A stretch of DNA of 64,000 nucleotides from positions 62,001 to 126,000 of the forward strand of contig JAHWKK010000002.1 in the NCBI GenBank assembly GCA_019347945.1, in the 5' to 3' direction. The stretch's first letter is position 1. Every line of letters begins with the position of its first letter. Source of the DNA: Acidobacteriota bacterium (GTDB lineage Bacteria > Acidobacteriota > Thermoanaerobaculia > Gp7-AA8 > JAHWKK01). The notes below the pieces were generated by a model that was not told the origin of the DNA, did no database searches, and saw nothing but the letters and a program-made list of their open reading frames with translations. The position numbers and the translations under genes were made by a program. Below are positions 45,884-53,620 of this stretch, in pieces.

Positions 45884-46689
45884 AAAGAATCCTCGTAGTT
45901 TTCTTCGCGTGCGCTCTCGGAGCGGGCTGCGTCTCCTCGTCCGACCTCGATCGGCTCGAAGATCGAATTCAGGACCTGCAGGATGAGATTGCCGACCTCA
46001 AACGTCAGGCGAGTACCCGCGAAGAAGTCGAGCGCCTCAACGAGGAGCTCGCATCACGCACTCAGACGATCCTCAGATCGGCCGCCGACGTGACGGCCAA
46101 AGTCGACCGGATCGACGAGCGAATCGAGAACACCCAGGGAAGCATCGAGCAGACCAATCATCGGATCGATCGGGTCGTGCAGCAACTGACCCAGCATGAG
46201 CGGGAGATCGCGAATCTCAGAACCACGCTGCGAGGCCAGGCCGGTCCGGCCGACGCTCAACCGCTCCAGGATCAGATCGTCGTCAGCGGCGACCAGGGAA
46301 CCTCCGACCCGATCGAGACCTACCAGCGAGCCTATTCCGACTACCAGCGGGGCAACTTCGACTTTGCAATCGATGGTTTCCGCGAGTTCGTCGAGAACAA
46401 TCCTCTCTCCGACCTTGCCGACAACGCGGCCTACTGGATCGGGGAATCCCTCTTTTCGCAGGCCAAGTACCGAGAGGCCGTCTCACAGTTCGACACGGTG
46501 ATCACCCAGTATCCGGAATCGGACAAGGTCGCCGCGGCACTCCTCAAGAAAGGCTATGCCTACTTCGAGATCAATCAGCGTCCCCAGGGAATCATTCAGC
46601 TTCAGTACGTGATCCACGAGCACCCGCGGAGTCCCGAGGCGGTCCTCGCCCGGGAGAAGCTGGAATCGATGGGAATCCAGATGCGCTGA
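45880..46689 (+). CDS. cpoB: Tol-Pal system protein CpoB/YbgF
   Basis: 269 residues from ATG 45880 (ATGA overlap with pal). A lipoprotein-like leader ILVVFFACALGAGCVSSS is followed by a coiled coil of about residues 30-130 (heptads in DRIDERIENTQGSIEQTNHRI). TPR repeats fill the end: AYSDYQRGNFDFAIDGFREFVENNP, AAYWIGESLFSQAKYREAVSQF, and KKGYAYFEINQRPQGII. It coordinates wall synthesis with outer membrane constriction. A lipobox-like AGC means it may be anchored, unlike the E. coli protein, which is soluble. Confidence 0.92.
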   Translation: MKRILVVFFACALGAGCVSSSDLDRLEDRIQDLQDEIADLKRQASTREEVERLNEELASRTQTILRSAADVTAKVDRIDERIENTQGSIEQTNHRIDRVVQQLTQHEREIANLRTTLRGQAGPADAQPLQDQIVVSGDQGTSDPIETYQRAYSDYQRGNFDFAIDGFREFVENNPLSDLADNAAYWIGESLFSQAKYREAVSQFDTVITQYPESDKVAAALLKKGYAYFEINQRPQGIIQLQYVIHEHPRSPEAVLAREKLESMGIQMR

Positions 46690-46759
46690 GTGCCGTTACA
46701 TGAGGGTCGAACGGTCGGCTTCCACTTTCTGGAAGTCACCTGAAATCAGAGGAGTAACG

Positions 46760-47026
46760 ATGGCAAACACCAAATCAGCCGAGAAGCGATACCGCCAGGC
46801 CGAGCGCCGGCGCGAGCGCAAGCGCTCCCAGACGAGCGAAATGCGCACACAAATCAAGAAGATGCGACGTACGATCGAAGAGGGCGAAGCCGACAAGATC
46901 AAGGCCACCCTCTCGGAGACTTTCTCCATCATCGACACCGCCGCGAAGCGAAATGTCATCCACGACAACACCGCTTCGCGCTACAAGGCCCGCCTCGCCA
47001 AAGCAGCAAAGGCTCAGGCAGGCTGA
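46760..47026 (+). CDS. rpsT: Ribosomal protein S20
   Basis: 88 residues from ATG 46760 with GGAG five bases before it. MANTKSAEKRYRQAERRRER is the S20 start, and the three-helix body has MRTQIKKMRRTIEEG and NVIHDNTASRYKARLAKAA. It binds 16S rRNA in the lower body of the small subunit. It follows cpoB by 70 bp and is closed by a strong terminator. Confidence 0.97.
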   Translation: MANTKSAEKRYRQAERRRERKRSQTSEMRTQIKKMRRTIEEGEADKIKATLSETFSIIDTAAKRNVIHDNTASRYKARLAKAAKAQAG

Positions 47027-47076
47027 CGAGAAGTCGGAGGCCGCCAGACGCGACTCCCCCAGGAAGCCTTCCGCAG

Positions 47077-47109
47077 AAAAACGCCGGCTGATCCGCCGGC
47101 GTTTTTCTT
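47077..47109 (+). terminator. Rho-independent terminator of rpsT
   Basis: AAAAACGCCGGC-TGATCC-GCCGGCGTTTTTCTTTT: a 7-bp GC stem extended by A/T pairs, six-base loop and long U-run, 50 bp after the rpsT stop. Its symmetrical flanks could also stop minus-strand reading from ftsB-like direction. Confidence 0.93.
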
Positions 47110-47118
47110 TTCCAAGCT

Positions 47119-47207
47119 CGTCGACGACGGGACGAATGTTTGCTCTCGCGAACCCACTCACTCGTCATCCTGGAGCCGCCGAAGGACGGCGAAGGATCTG
47201 GGCGGGG
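47119..47207 (+). repeat. Dispersed repeat, copy 1
   Basis: About 89 bp from TCGTCGACGACGG to GGGCGGGG. It contains CACTCACTCGTCATCCTGG, GCCGCCGAAGGACGGCGAAGG and ATCTGGGCGGGG. It is nearly identical to copy 2, one base shorter. No coding frame or terminal inverted repeat with target duplication is visible. Confidence 0.85.
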
Positions 47208-47254
47208 TTCGTGAATGCAGCGGCGCACGAAGGCATCACTCCGATTCACGACCC

Positions 47255-47298
47255 ACCCCCGGATTCTTCGCCCGTGCTCCGCCGGGCTCAGAATGACG
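47255..47298 (-). repeat. Diverged inverted copy of the dispersed repeat
   Basis: Read on the minus strand, this stretch gives TCGTCATTCTGAGCCCGGC then GGAGCACGGGCGAAGAATCC, parallel to the core of the two direct copies but with many substitutions. It lies between them. Confidence 0.5.
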
Positions 47299-47318
47299 AA
47301 TGTTGCGTTTACGCGAAT

Positions 47319-47406
47319 CGACGACGAGACGAATGTTTGCTCTCGCGAAACCCACTCACTCGTCATCCTGGAGCCGCCGAAGGACGGCGAAGGATCTGGG
47401 CGGGGG
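47319..47406 (+). repeat. Dispersed repeat, copy 2
   Basis: It repeats copy 1 over about 87 bp, including CGACGAATGTTTGCTCTCGC, GAAACCCACTCACTCGTC and GGACGGCGAAGGATCTGGGC, with a single added A and one substitution near the start. Recent duplication, or two insertions, is likely. The 399-bp gap between rpsT and the ftsB-like gene otherwise holds only the terminator. Confidence 0.85.
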
Positions 47407-47425
47407 GTCGTCAATGCAAACTCCG

Positions 47426-47752
47426 CTAGTTGCTCACTTCTGAGGGGCGCTCTCGCAGCAGGTAAACCGTTTCTCCAGGCCGCGCGAGTCCGAGATCCTC
47501 CCGGGCAATCGCTTCGATCGGGAACGTCGACTCGTCGAGGTCCCTCAATTGCTCCCTCAGTTTCGCATTCTCGTCGCGAAGCCGCTCGACGTCCTCTTCG
47601 AGCGCGTGAACCCGCTGCTGGGCCCTCTGGAGCTGTGAGATTCCGCGGTCGCTGAAAACGTAGGAGATGAGAAAGACGATGGTGACGACGGCCGACACCA
47701 GGAATGCGACTCTCGTCGGCTTGCCCAGACTTCCCCGTCCCTCCGCCATCAT
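47426..47752 (-). CDS. Septum formation initiator (FtsB/DivIC-like)
   Basis: 108 residues. One helix, RVAFLVSAVVTIVFLISYVF, then a coiled coil (ISQLQRAQQRVHALEEDVERLRDENAKLREQLRDL) and the end IEAIAREDLGLARPGETVYLL, which is the FtsB/DivIC signature. It would recruit FtsL and FtsI/W partners to the septum. It follows hutI by 39 bp and shares a region with divIVA and yggT, consistent with cell division. The start could be either of the two adjacent ATGs. Confidence 0.85.
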   Translation of the reverse strand: MMAEGRGSLGKPTRVAFLVSAVVTIVFLISYVFSDRGISQLQRAQQRVHALEEDVERLRDENAKLREQLRDLDESTFPIEAIAREDLGLARPGETVYLLRERPSEVSN

Positions 47753-47791
47753 CGTCGAGTTTCGAGCGCTTCGCGCGGTTTGTCAAGCCGC

Positions 47792-49063
47792 TCAGGCGAC
47801 CCGGACACCCTCACGCCACACTCCGCTGACGAGATTGACGCCGAAATGGTAGATGAGGTGGAGGTAGCCAGGAGCATCGATCACGACGATGTCGGCGCTC
47901 TTTCCAGCTTCGAGCGAGCCGGTCGTTGCGGCGATACCGAGCGATGCCGCACCATTCAGCGTCGCGGCAGTGAGCGCTTCTTCCGCCGCCATTCCCATCC
48001 GAAGCGTGGCGAGCTGCATCACGATCTGCATCGACTCGGTCATCGACGACCCGGGATTGCAGTCGGTCGACAGAGAAACAATTGCACCCTCGTCGATGAG
48101 TCTTCTCGCTGGAGCAAACCGATCCGACATCAGGAAAAAACTCGTCCCGGGCAGGAGGTTGGCGACAGTTGAGGATTTCGCGAGTTTTTTGATCCCCCGT
48201 TCGGATATCCACATCAGATGATCGGCGGAGGACGCACCGAACTCGACTGCCATGGCTGCGGAATCCGAATCGGAAAGCTCATCCGCGTGGACGCGCGGGA
48301 TCAGACCGTTTGCGATCCCGGCCTCCAGAATCCGCCTCCCCTCCTCCGGTCCGAACACTCCTTTCTCGACGAAAACGTCGCAGAATTTCGCAAGGTCCCG
48401 GCGGCGGACCTCGGGAAGAATCCGGCCGATGATCTCCTCGATCCACTCTTCCCGTTCCTTCGATTTCGATCGATCGACCTCCGGAGGGAAGTCGTGTGCC
48501 GCCAGGCACGTGGCGACGAGACGGACGGGTGAATCCGCTCGAGCCATTTCGATCGCCTCGAGCTGCCGCATTTCGACCTCGAAGTTCAGCCCGTATCCGC
48601 TCTTCGCTTCCGCGGTGGTCGTCCCGTATTCGACCATCGTCCGCGCCCGGCGGACGACGTTGGCCGCGAGCTCGTCGAGGGAAGCCTCCCGGGTCGACCG
48701 GACGGTCGAAGCGATGCCGCCGCCGCTTTCCGCGATCTCGGTGTAGGTCTCGCCATGGATGCGGCGATTGAACTCCGATTCCCGGTAACCGGCAAACGGC
48801 AGGTGGGTGTGGGAGTCGACGAAGCCGGGAACGGCCGTCCCTAGTTCGCCGTCGACTTCATCGAACCCAGCCATCTCGACCGGTAGATCGCGCTCGCGGC
48901 CCACCCAGACGATCCGGCCATCGGCCACGGCGATCGCCGCATTTTCCACGGTCAGGAGCGTTCTCATCGCAGGACCGCGGACCGCTTCGTGGCCCACGGG
49001 CGTAGCCACCGCGGCGAGATTCCGAATCACGAACGCCCCGGCGGGCGTTCTTTCAGTCGCCAT
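47792..49063 (-). CDS. hutI: Imidazolonepropionase
   Basis: 423 residues of the amidohydrolase fold. VPGFVDSHTHLPFAGYRESEF provides the H-x-H metal site; YGTTTAEAKSGYGLN, VHADELSDSDSAAMAVEFGASSADHL and LSTDCNPGSSMTESMQ follow as in HutI. It opens the ring in histidine breakdown. No hutH, hutU or hutG is next to it, unlike usual hut clusters. The ATG lies 8 bp inside the end of divIVA, so it is in the division-gene operon. Confidence 0.93.
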   Translation of the reverse strand: MATERTPAGAFVIRNLAAVATPVGHEAVRGPAMRTLLTVENAAIAVADGRIVWVGRERDLPVEMAGFDEVDGELGTAVPGFVDSHTHLPFAGYRESEFNRRIHGETYTEIAESGGGIASTVRSTREASLDELAANVVRRARTMVEYGTTTAEAKSGYGLNFEVEMRQLEAIEMARADSPVRLVATCLAAHDFPPEVDRSKSKEREEWIEEIIGRILPEVRRRDLAKFCDVFVEKGVFGPEEGRRILEAGIANGLIPRVHADELSDSDSAAMAVEFGASSADHLMWISERGIKKLAKSSTVANLLPGTSFFLMSDRFAPARRLIDEGAIVSLSTDCNPGSSMTESMQIVMQLATLRMGMAAEEALTAATLNGAASLGIAATTGSLEAGKSADIVVIDAPGYLHLIYHFGVNLVSGVWREGVRVA

Positions 49064-49562
49064 TCTCCGCGGCGATCCGCCTGTGCAACTGCGTCAGCGG
49101 CAGTTCGTTTGCTTCCTGCTCGACGTCGAGAGCCAGGACCTGCTGAAAAGTGTCGAGAACCGTCTGGACCTTGTTCCGCACACTCTTCCGCTCGATCTTC
49201 ATATCCTGAATCACCCTCTCGAGCTCCCCGATCCTGGACATCGCGTGCGAGATCATTTTTTCGGAGAGGAGCTCCGCATCCTTGATGATGAGCTCCGCTT
49301 CCCTGCGGGCATTGTTGCGGACATCGTCCGAGACTTTCTGCGCTGCGAGAAGGGTATCCTTGAGAATGCCTTCGCGCTCCTGATTTTCTGCAACGTCCTC
49401 ACGCAGCATCGAGTTCTCGCGCGCGAGCAACTCGAGTTTTTTGAGGAGCCCTTCGATTTCCTCGGAAACCATGTGAAGAAAGGCACGAACCTCATCCACC
49501 GAATAACCGCGAAAGGCCTTGCTGAACGACTGCTTCTGTATCTCGAGCGGTGATATTTCCAT
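49053..49562 (-). CDS. divIVA: DivIVA domain protein
   Basis: 169 residues. SPLEIQKQSFSKAFRGYSVDEVRAFL is the DivIVA membrane-curvature sensing start, followed by a long coiled coil (EEIEGLLKKLELLARENSMLREDV and RREAELIIKDAELLSEKM). It marks poles or septa by curved-membrane binding. It sits 60 bp after yggT and overlaps hutI by 11 bp. The start ATG 49562 matches the family. Confidence 0.93.
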   Translation of the reverse strand: MEISPLEIQKQSFSKAFRGYSVDEVRAFLHMVSEEIEGLLKKLELLARENSMLREDVAENQEREGILKDTLLAAQKVSDDVRNNARREAELIIKDAELLSEKMISHAMSRIGELERVIQDMKIERKSVRNKVQTVLDTFQQVLALDVEQEANELPLTQLHRRIAAENGD

Positions 49563-49622
49563 CTCTCTCCCTCCACTCCCGAGTCTGAATTATAACCCGA
49601 TCGGGTCGCGCTGCCGTTCAGG

Positions 49623-49946
49623 CTAGCCGCGGACGAGCTCGAAAAGAAAGACGCGGATCACATAGATCGCAAGAAGGAGCAGAAGCGGCGACCAGTCGAT
49701 CCCCGCCGTCCTGCTCGGCGGCAGCAGCCTTCGAAACGGGGCGAGTAAGGGGCGGGTTGCCCTTTCGAAAAAGTCGTTGATGAGGGCGATCGTCTCGAAA
49801 AATCTTCGATACTTCCATCTCGCCGAGGATTGCGACATGAAGAAAACGACCCAGGAGAGGATGACCCATATGATCACGAGCCAATAGATGAAGTTGAGGA
49901 TCCAGAAAACTGCGGCAAGCAATGCGACCCCGACGGCACCCATCAC
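49623..49946 (-). CDS. YggT family membrane protein
   Basis: 107 residues with two hydrophobic blocks (VGVALLAAVFWILNFIYWLVIIWVILSWVVFF-type and LLLLLAIYVIRVFLF), separated by ERATRPLLAPFRRLLPPSRTAGIDWSP, which matches the P-L-L-x-P-x-R-x3-P consensus of YggT. Function is unsettled; linkage with divIVA, yggS and ftsB-like genes is widely conserved. ATG overlaps the yggS stop by 4 bp. Confidence 0.9.
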   Translation of the reverse strand: MMGAVGVALLAAVFWILNFIYWLVIIWVILSWVVFFMSQSSARWKYRRFFETIALINDFFERATRPLLAPFRRLLPPSRTAGIDWSPLLLLLAIYVIRVFLFELVRG

Positions 49947-50620
49947 TCACGCTCTCCGAAAATCGCGCGGCCCACCCGGATGATCGTGGCGCCTTCCTCA
50001 ATTGCTTCTTCGTAGTCGTCGGACATCCCCATGGAGAGATGCGTGGCCTCCTTGCCTGCGATCGGGGTGAGCAATTCCCTAAGCCCACGCATACGCGCAA
50101 ACCAGCGCCGGGCCTCTTCGGCGGTTCCGATTGGTGGAATCGTCATCAGGCCGACGAGCTCGATCGAAGGCATTTCGATGATTTCCTCAGCCAGCCTGGA
50201 GATCTCATCGCCAGATACTCCTCCCTTCTGGGATTCATCCCCCAGATTGACCTGGATCAGCACTCGCAGATTCCTCCCGAGACGCGCGGCCTGTTCGCTG
50301 ACTCGCCGAGCAGTCTTCTCCGAATCGATCGAGTGAATCCAGTCGAAGATTTCTGCAGCTTTTCGCGCCTTATTGGATTGAAGATGGCCCACGAGATGCC
50401 ACTGCGGAGACCCGGACACCCCATCCTTCTTGCCGGCCGCTTCCTGCACCCGGCTTTCACCGAGATGACGAACCCCGGCGGCGACGGCTTCGGAAGCCGG
50501 TATCGCCGGCTGCGTCTTCGAAACGGCGACCAGGATGATCTCCGAGCGATTCCGACCGGAGCGCCGGCAGGCTTCGCTGATCGACTCCTCGACGGCCGCA
50601 AGGCGATCGGAAATCCTCAC
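49943..50620 (-). CDS. PLP homeostasis protein YggS/PROSC
   Basis: 225 residues. ILVAVSKTQP has the PLP-binding lysine, and GVRHLGESRVQEAAGK, WHLVGHLQSNKARKA, VLIQVNLGDESQKGGV, GLMTIPP and LSMGMSDDYEEAIEEGATIIRVGRAIFG follow, all diagnostic. It stores and transfers PLP. GTG 50620 gives the normal N-terminus RISDRLAAVEESISEA and begins 2 bases after the previous stop; ATG 50662 would overlap the previous gene. It probably belongs to the division-gene operon. Confidence 0.94.
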   Translation of the reverse strand: MRISDRLAAVEESISEACRRSGRNRSEIILVAVSKTQPAIPASEAVAAGVRHLGESRVQEAAGKKDGVSGSPQWHLVGHLQSNKARKAAEIFDWIHSIDSEKTARRVSEQAARLGRNLRVLIQVNLGDESQKGGVSGDEISRLAEEIIEMPSIELVGLMTIPPIGTAEEARRWFARMRGLRELLTPIAGKEATHLSMGMSDDYEEAIEEGATIIRVGRAIFGERE

Positions 50621-50622
50621 GT

Positions 50623-51333
50623 TCAGGAGGCCGCCGGCTCGAGATAGAAGATTCTCCGGCATTGTTCGCAAAGGACGATCTCACCTCTCCTCAGCTTCTG
50701 CGATACCGCCGGCCGAACTCGAAATCTGCACGCGCTGCAGGCGTTGGAGACGATCTCAGCCACGGCGATCCCCTGGCGGTGCCTGAAAATCCTGTGAAAC
50801 TGGTCCCGGAGCTGGGCGGGAAGCTGCTTTTCGATGTCTTCCGCCTGCGCGCGAATTCTTGCGGCTTCATCCCGAAGCCCTGCGAGCGAGCCCTGCCACT
50901 CCTCATACTCCTCGCCATGTTTTTTCGCGAGCGGCTCGAGCGCCTCGCGCCGGGAGACGAGATCCTGGTCGATCTGCTCGATCTCGCCCATGATACCGAG
51001 CAGCTGGTCCTCGAGCTCCTTGGTCTTCCGCCTCGCCGCGTCGATCTCCTTCCATGCGGCGGAGTACTGGACCTGGTCCTTGACCTTCATCAGCTGGCCC
51101 TCGTACTTCGCGAGCTCCTGCTGGGCAGCCTCGAGATCTCTCTCGAGCGCGCGCCGGTCCTTCTCCAGTTTCTCTCTTCTGGCTTCCTGTGCCGAGATCG
51201 CGTCATTGGCCTCGGTGAACTCCCTGTCTGTCTCGGCGAAGCCCGGCGGTTTGTTCGTCAGTTTTCGCTCAGTTTCGGCCAGTTCGGCCATCACCTGCTG
51301 CAGCTGCCACAGGTTCTCCAGAGTCTTGCTCAA
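50623..51333 (-). CDS. Coiled-coil protein with C4 zinc ribbon (DUF164/CT398-like)
   Basis: 236 residues. A long coiled-coil hairpin of about residues 5-180 (LQQVMAELAETERKL ... EEYEEWQGSLAGLRDEA) is followed by a zinc ribbon, CSACRFRVRP and CEQCRRIFYLEP, at about 200-230. CT398 binds RpoN-type or flagellar proteins in Chlamydia; the role here is open. TTG 51333 was chosen because AGGAGG lies ten bases ahead and the product begins SKTLENLWQLQQ. A strong hairpin with U-run comes just before this Shine-Dalgarno. Confidence 0.85.
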   Translation of the reverse strand: MSKTLENLWQLQQVMAELAETERKLTNKPPGFAETDREFTEANDAISAQEARREKLEKDRRALERDLEAAQQELAKYEGQLMKVKDQVQYSAAWKEIDAARRKTKELEDQLLGIMGEIEQIDQDLVSRREALEPLAKKHGEEYEEWQGSLAGLRDEAARIRAQAEDIEKQLPAQLRDQFHRIFRHRQGIAVAEIVSNACSACRFRVRPAVSQKLRRGEIVLCEQCRRIFYLEPAAS

Positions 51334-51356
51334 CGTCGGTGGTCCTCCTGAAAATG

Positions 51357-51386
51357 AAAAGAGCGTTTCCGAAGAAACGCTCTTTT
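51357..51386 (-). terminator. Bidirectional terminator/attenuator hairpin
   Basis: AAAAGAGCGTTTC-CGAA-GAAACGCTCTTTT forms a perfect 13-bp stem. Reading minus, it ends the tRNA transcript, and its U-run lies 7 bases before the Shine-Dalgarno of the zinc-ribbon gene, so it may attenuate that gene. Confidence 0.85.
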
Positions 51387-51473
51387 GCCTGCCTGGGCCC
51401 CTGACCCGAGGCACTTTCCGGGTCCGAGACATCGCGGTAATCTCATGAAAATCCGTTTATTCATTCCGTCCTT

Positions 51474-51549
51474 TGGTGGGTCCACCAGGATTCGAACCTG
51501 GGACCTGCCGGTTATGAGCCGGTGGCTCTGACCGCTGAGCTATGGACCC
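51474..51549 (-). tRNA. tRNA with CAT anticodon (elongator Met or Ile2)
   Basis: 76 bases with encoded CCA. Acceptor GGGTCCA with TGGACCC; D arm GCTCAGCGGTCAGAGC; anticodon loop CTCATAA; T arm CCAGGTTCGAATCCTGG; discriminator A. The D arm and lack of initiator features (it has G1-C72) exclude initiator tRNA. Met versus lysidine-modified Ile2 cannot be settled by eye. Confidence 0.95.
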
Positions 51550-51583
51550 TTGGCGAATTCTATATCAGCGCTCGCGCAATGAA

Positions 51584-51605
51584 AAAGCCCCGCAAGCGGG
51601 GCTTT
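51584..51605 (-). terminator. Rho-independent terminator of the LysM gene
   Basis: AAAGCCCCGC-AA-GCGGGGCTTT: a 10-bp stem with U-run on the minus strand, 26 bp after the LysM protein gene and before the CAT tRNA. Confidence 0.85.
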
Positions 51606-51630
51606 CATTCCGAAAATCCGGGTGGTCGGA

Positions 51631-52761
51631 CTATTTGATCTCGACCCTGTCTCCGATTTCCATCGAGTATCTCATCCGGACGATCTTGCCGATCGAGCTG
51701 TGAGGCTGGGTCGTGACGACGCCGACCTCTCCCAGAACCAGCCGGGGTGCCCGGGGGTCGAGATTGGGCCGATAGACGGTCAGAAAGTCTCCTGGGGCAA
51801 CATTGTCTTCCGACCCGAGATCGACCTGAACCATCATCCCTTCGCCGAGCGCGAAAACGTGATCTTTCGCATCGACGATGTATCCCGAAGACTTGCCGCT
51901 GGGGAGCTGACAGTGTCTTTCCCATTCATCCATGACCGCGAGAGGAATGGGAATTTGCGGCATCGGCCGGACGAAATCTCCGAGATGAACGGAATCGCAA
52001 GCCTGGGTGATCAACGCAGTCGTTCCCCGACTGTCCGAGCAGAGTATTCGTAGCTGCCCGATGTAACTGTACTGACGACCGATGGACTCCCCGGTGGCAG
52101 GATGAAGCACGATCGGACCGGAACGGACGATCATGTAGTCCTCCCCAGCGACCAGGTTCATCTCGCCTTCGAGGTAGACGATTTCCTCGACGGTCGCGCC
52201 GATGTCCTGCACGAGGGCTCCCTGGACGTATTTCACTTCGTTGTCTTCGAAGGAGGTGATCCAGTTCGGCCATTCTTCGTTCTCATGACCGAGGTAGCCG
52301 TAACAGTAGACATCGGAGACGAAAGCGAGTGCGAACGGACTCGGCGCGTCTTCGGCGTCGAAGTCGAACTCCTCCCCCTCGTCCGTCCACGCGATCATGC
52401 CCTCCTCGGAGCTGACCGCGGTCTCGCCGATGACCACAGTATCGGTCACACCCTCTCGAACGACCAGGAGCGGATCACCGGGGTAGATCCAGTGCGCGTC
52501 GAGAATGTAGGTGTTGTGTTCCCACAACTGCGGCCACAGATAGCCATCTCCGTAAAAAGTCTGCGCCAGTCCCCACAGCGTGTCACCCTGGTTGATGATG
52601 TAGACCTCGCTACCCTCGGGATAGACGGAGGGATCCGGAGGATTCCAGGCCGTCCAGTGTCCATCCACGAAATGGAGGTCCCGCGGCGGCGTCTCCGCGG
52701 CAGACGCACCGTACGCTATCAGCAGGAGGATCGAAATCACTCGACACACACGCACCACCAT
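51631..52761 (-). CDS. Secreted LysM-domain protein of unknown function
   Basis: 376 residues from ATG 52761, which has GAGGAGGGG about five bases upstream. A signal peptide VISILLLIAYGASAAE ends near residue 20. One LysM motif follows at about residues 52-100 (IINQGDTLWGLAQTFYGDGYLWPQLWEHN). The remainder, about 270 residues, is acidic and beta-rich (ESIGRQYSYIGQLRILC, VAPGDFLTVYRPN, RLVLGEVGVV) and has no family I know; the last segment looks like a second small barrel. Role is likely in envelope upkeep near peptidoglycan. Confidence 0.8.
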   Translation of the reverse strand: MVVRVCRVISILLLIAYGASAAETPPRDLHFVDGHWTAWNPPDPSVYPEGSEVYIINQGDTLWGLAQTFYGDGYLWPQLWEHNTYILDAHWIYPGDPLLVVREGVTDTVVIGETAVSSEEGMIAWTDEGEEFDFDAEDAPSPFALAFVSDVYCYGYLGHENEEWPNWITSFEDNEVKYVQGALVQDIGATVEEIVYLEGEMNLVAGEDYMIVRSGPIVLHPATGESIGRQYSYIGQLRILCSDSRGTTALITQACDSVHLGDFVRPMPQIPIPLAVMDEWERHCQLPSGKSSGYIVDAKDHVFALGEGMMVQVDLGSEDNVAPGDFLTVYRPNLDPRAPRLVLGEVGVVTTQPHSSIGKIVRMRYSMEIGDRVEIK

Positions 52762-52856
52762 TATCCCCTCCTCTCGCAACTGAGAAGACCCGCCTCAAGG
52801 TAGCGGAATTCAGTGACGGTGTCAAATTGCAGCAGCGAACCGACTTCCGAAGCTTT

Positions 52857-53609
52857 TCAGATCCCCCGGGCTGTCCGAATCTGCGCGAGTTCTGCCGTCC
52901 GGCGCTCGTAGTTCTCCATCACTCTGGCCACGTATTGCCGCGTTTCCTGATAGGGGGGAATCCCGCCGTATCTCCGGACGGTCCCCTCCCCGGCATTGTA
53001 GGCGGCCAGCTGACGATCGAGGTCTCCCTTGAATCTCGATTCGAGGTACTTCAGGTACCGAGTTCCCGCCTCGATGTTCTGCTCCGGATCGAGCAGATTG
53101 CCCGCACCCATCCAGCGGCCGGTCGCCGGCATCAGCTGCATCAACCCGAGGGCTCCCCGAGGCGATCGTGCTTCCTTCTCGAAACTGCTCTCCGTTTCGA
53201 TGACCGCCAACACGAGGATCGGATCGACTTCGTGCTTCTCCGCAGCCGTCGTGATCAGGTCGCCAAAAGGAATCGACTCGAACAGCATCTCCACAGCCTC
53301 GCCGGGATCGGCATCCACGGTCTCTTCGGGCGTCTTCTCCGGACCGGAGAAGCTGGAGAACAGCCGTTGAAAGATCGATCGTGGCTCCGCTTCGAAGGGC
53401 CCGGCCGTGGCGAACATCTCCATTCGGCTCTGCTCGGCGGTTTCCTCTGTCGAGGGGGTGCTCAGCCAGGCTCCGGCAACCAACGCGACTGCCGCGAGAA
53501 CGATGATCGCGCGCCGGGACCGCTTCCACCGCATCAGATGCCGGGCAAAGCGGCGTAGGCTCCGAGATCGTTGGCTCATGGCTGCGGGAACGACCCTCTC
53601 GATCTTCAT
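52857..53609 (-). CDS. Lytic transglycosylase (SLT domain)
   Basis: 250 residues. A membrane segment RRAIIVLAAVALVAGAWLS at about residues 33-51 anchors it. The SLT domain lies at about 105-235: VIETESSFEKEARSPRGALGLMQLMPATG contains the catalytic Glu and the GLMQ motif, and AAYNAGEGTVRRYGGIPPYQETRQYV completes it. It cleaves peptidoglycan glycan strands without hydrolysis. It starts 11 bp after the SGNH gene and precedes the LysM gene by 95 bp, so the three could be wall-turnover partners. Confidence 0.92.
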   Translation of the reverse strand: MKIERVVPAAMSQRSRSLRRFARHLMRWKRSRRAIIVLAAVALVAGAWLSTPSTEETAEQSRMEMFATAGPFEAEPRSIFQRLFSSFSGPEKTPEETVDADPGEAVEMLFESIPFGDLITTAAEKHEVDPILVLAVIETESSFEKEARSPRGALGLMQLMPATGRWMGAGNLLDPEQNIEAGTRYLKYLESRFKGDLDRQLAAYNAGEGTVRRYGGIPPYQETRQYVARVMENYERRTAELAQIRTARGI

Positions 53610-53620
53610 TATTGCAGACC

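Noticed and set aside
47119-47406. Insertion sequence remnant
   Set aside because: There is no transposase fragment, no terminal inverted repeats and no clear target duplication, so it is listed as a dispersed repeat only.
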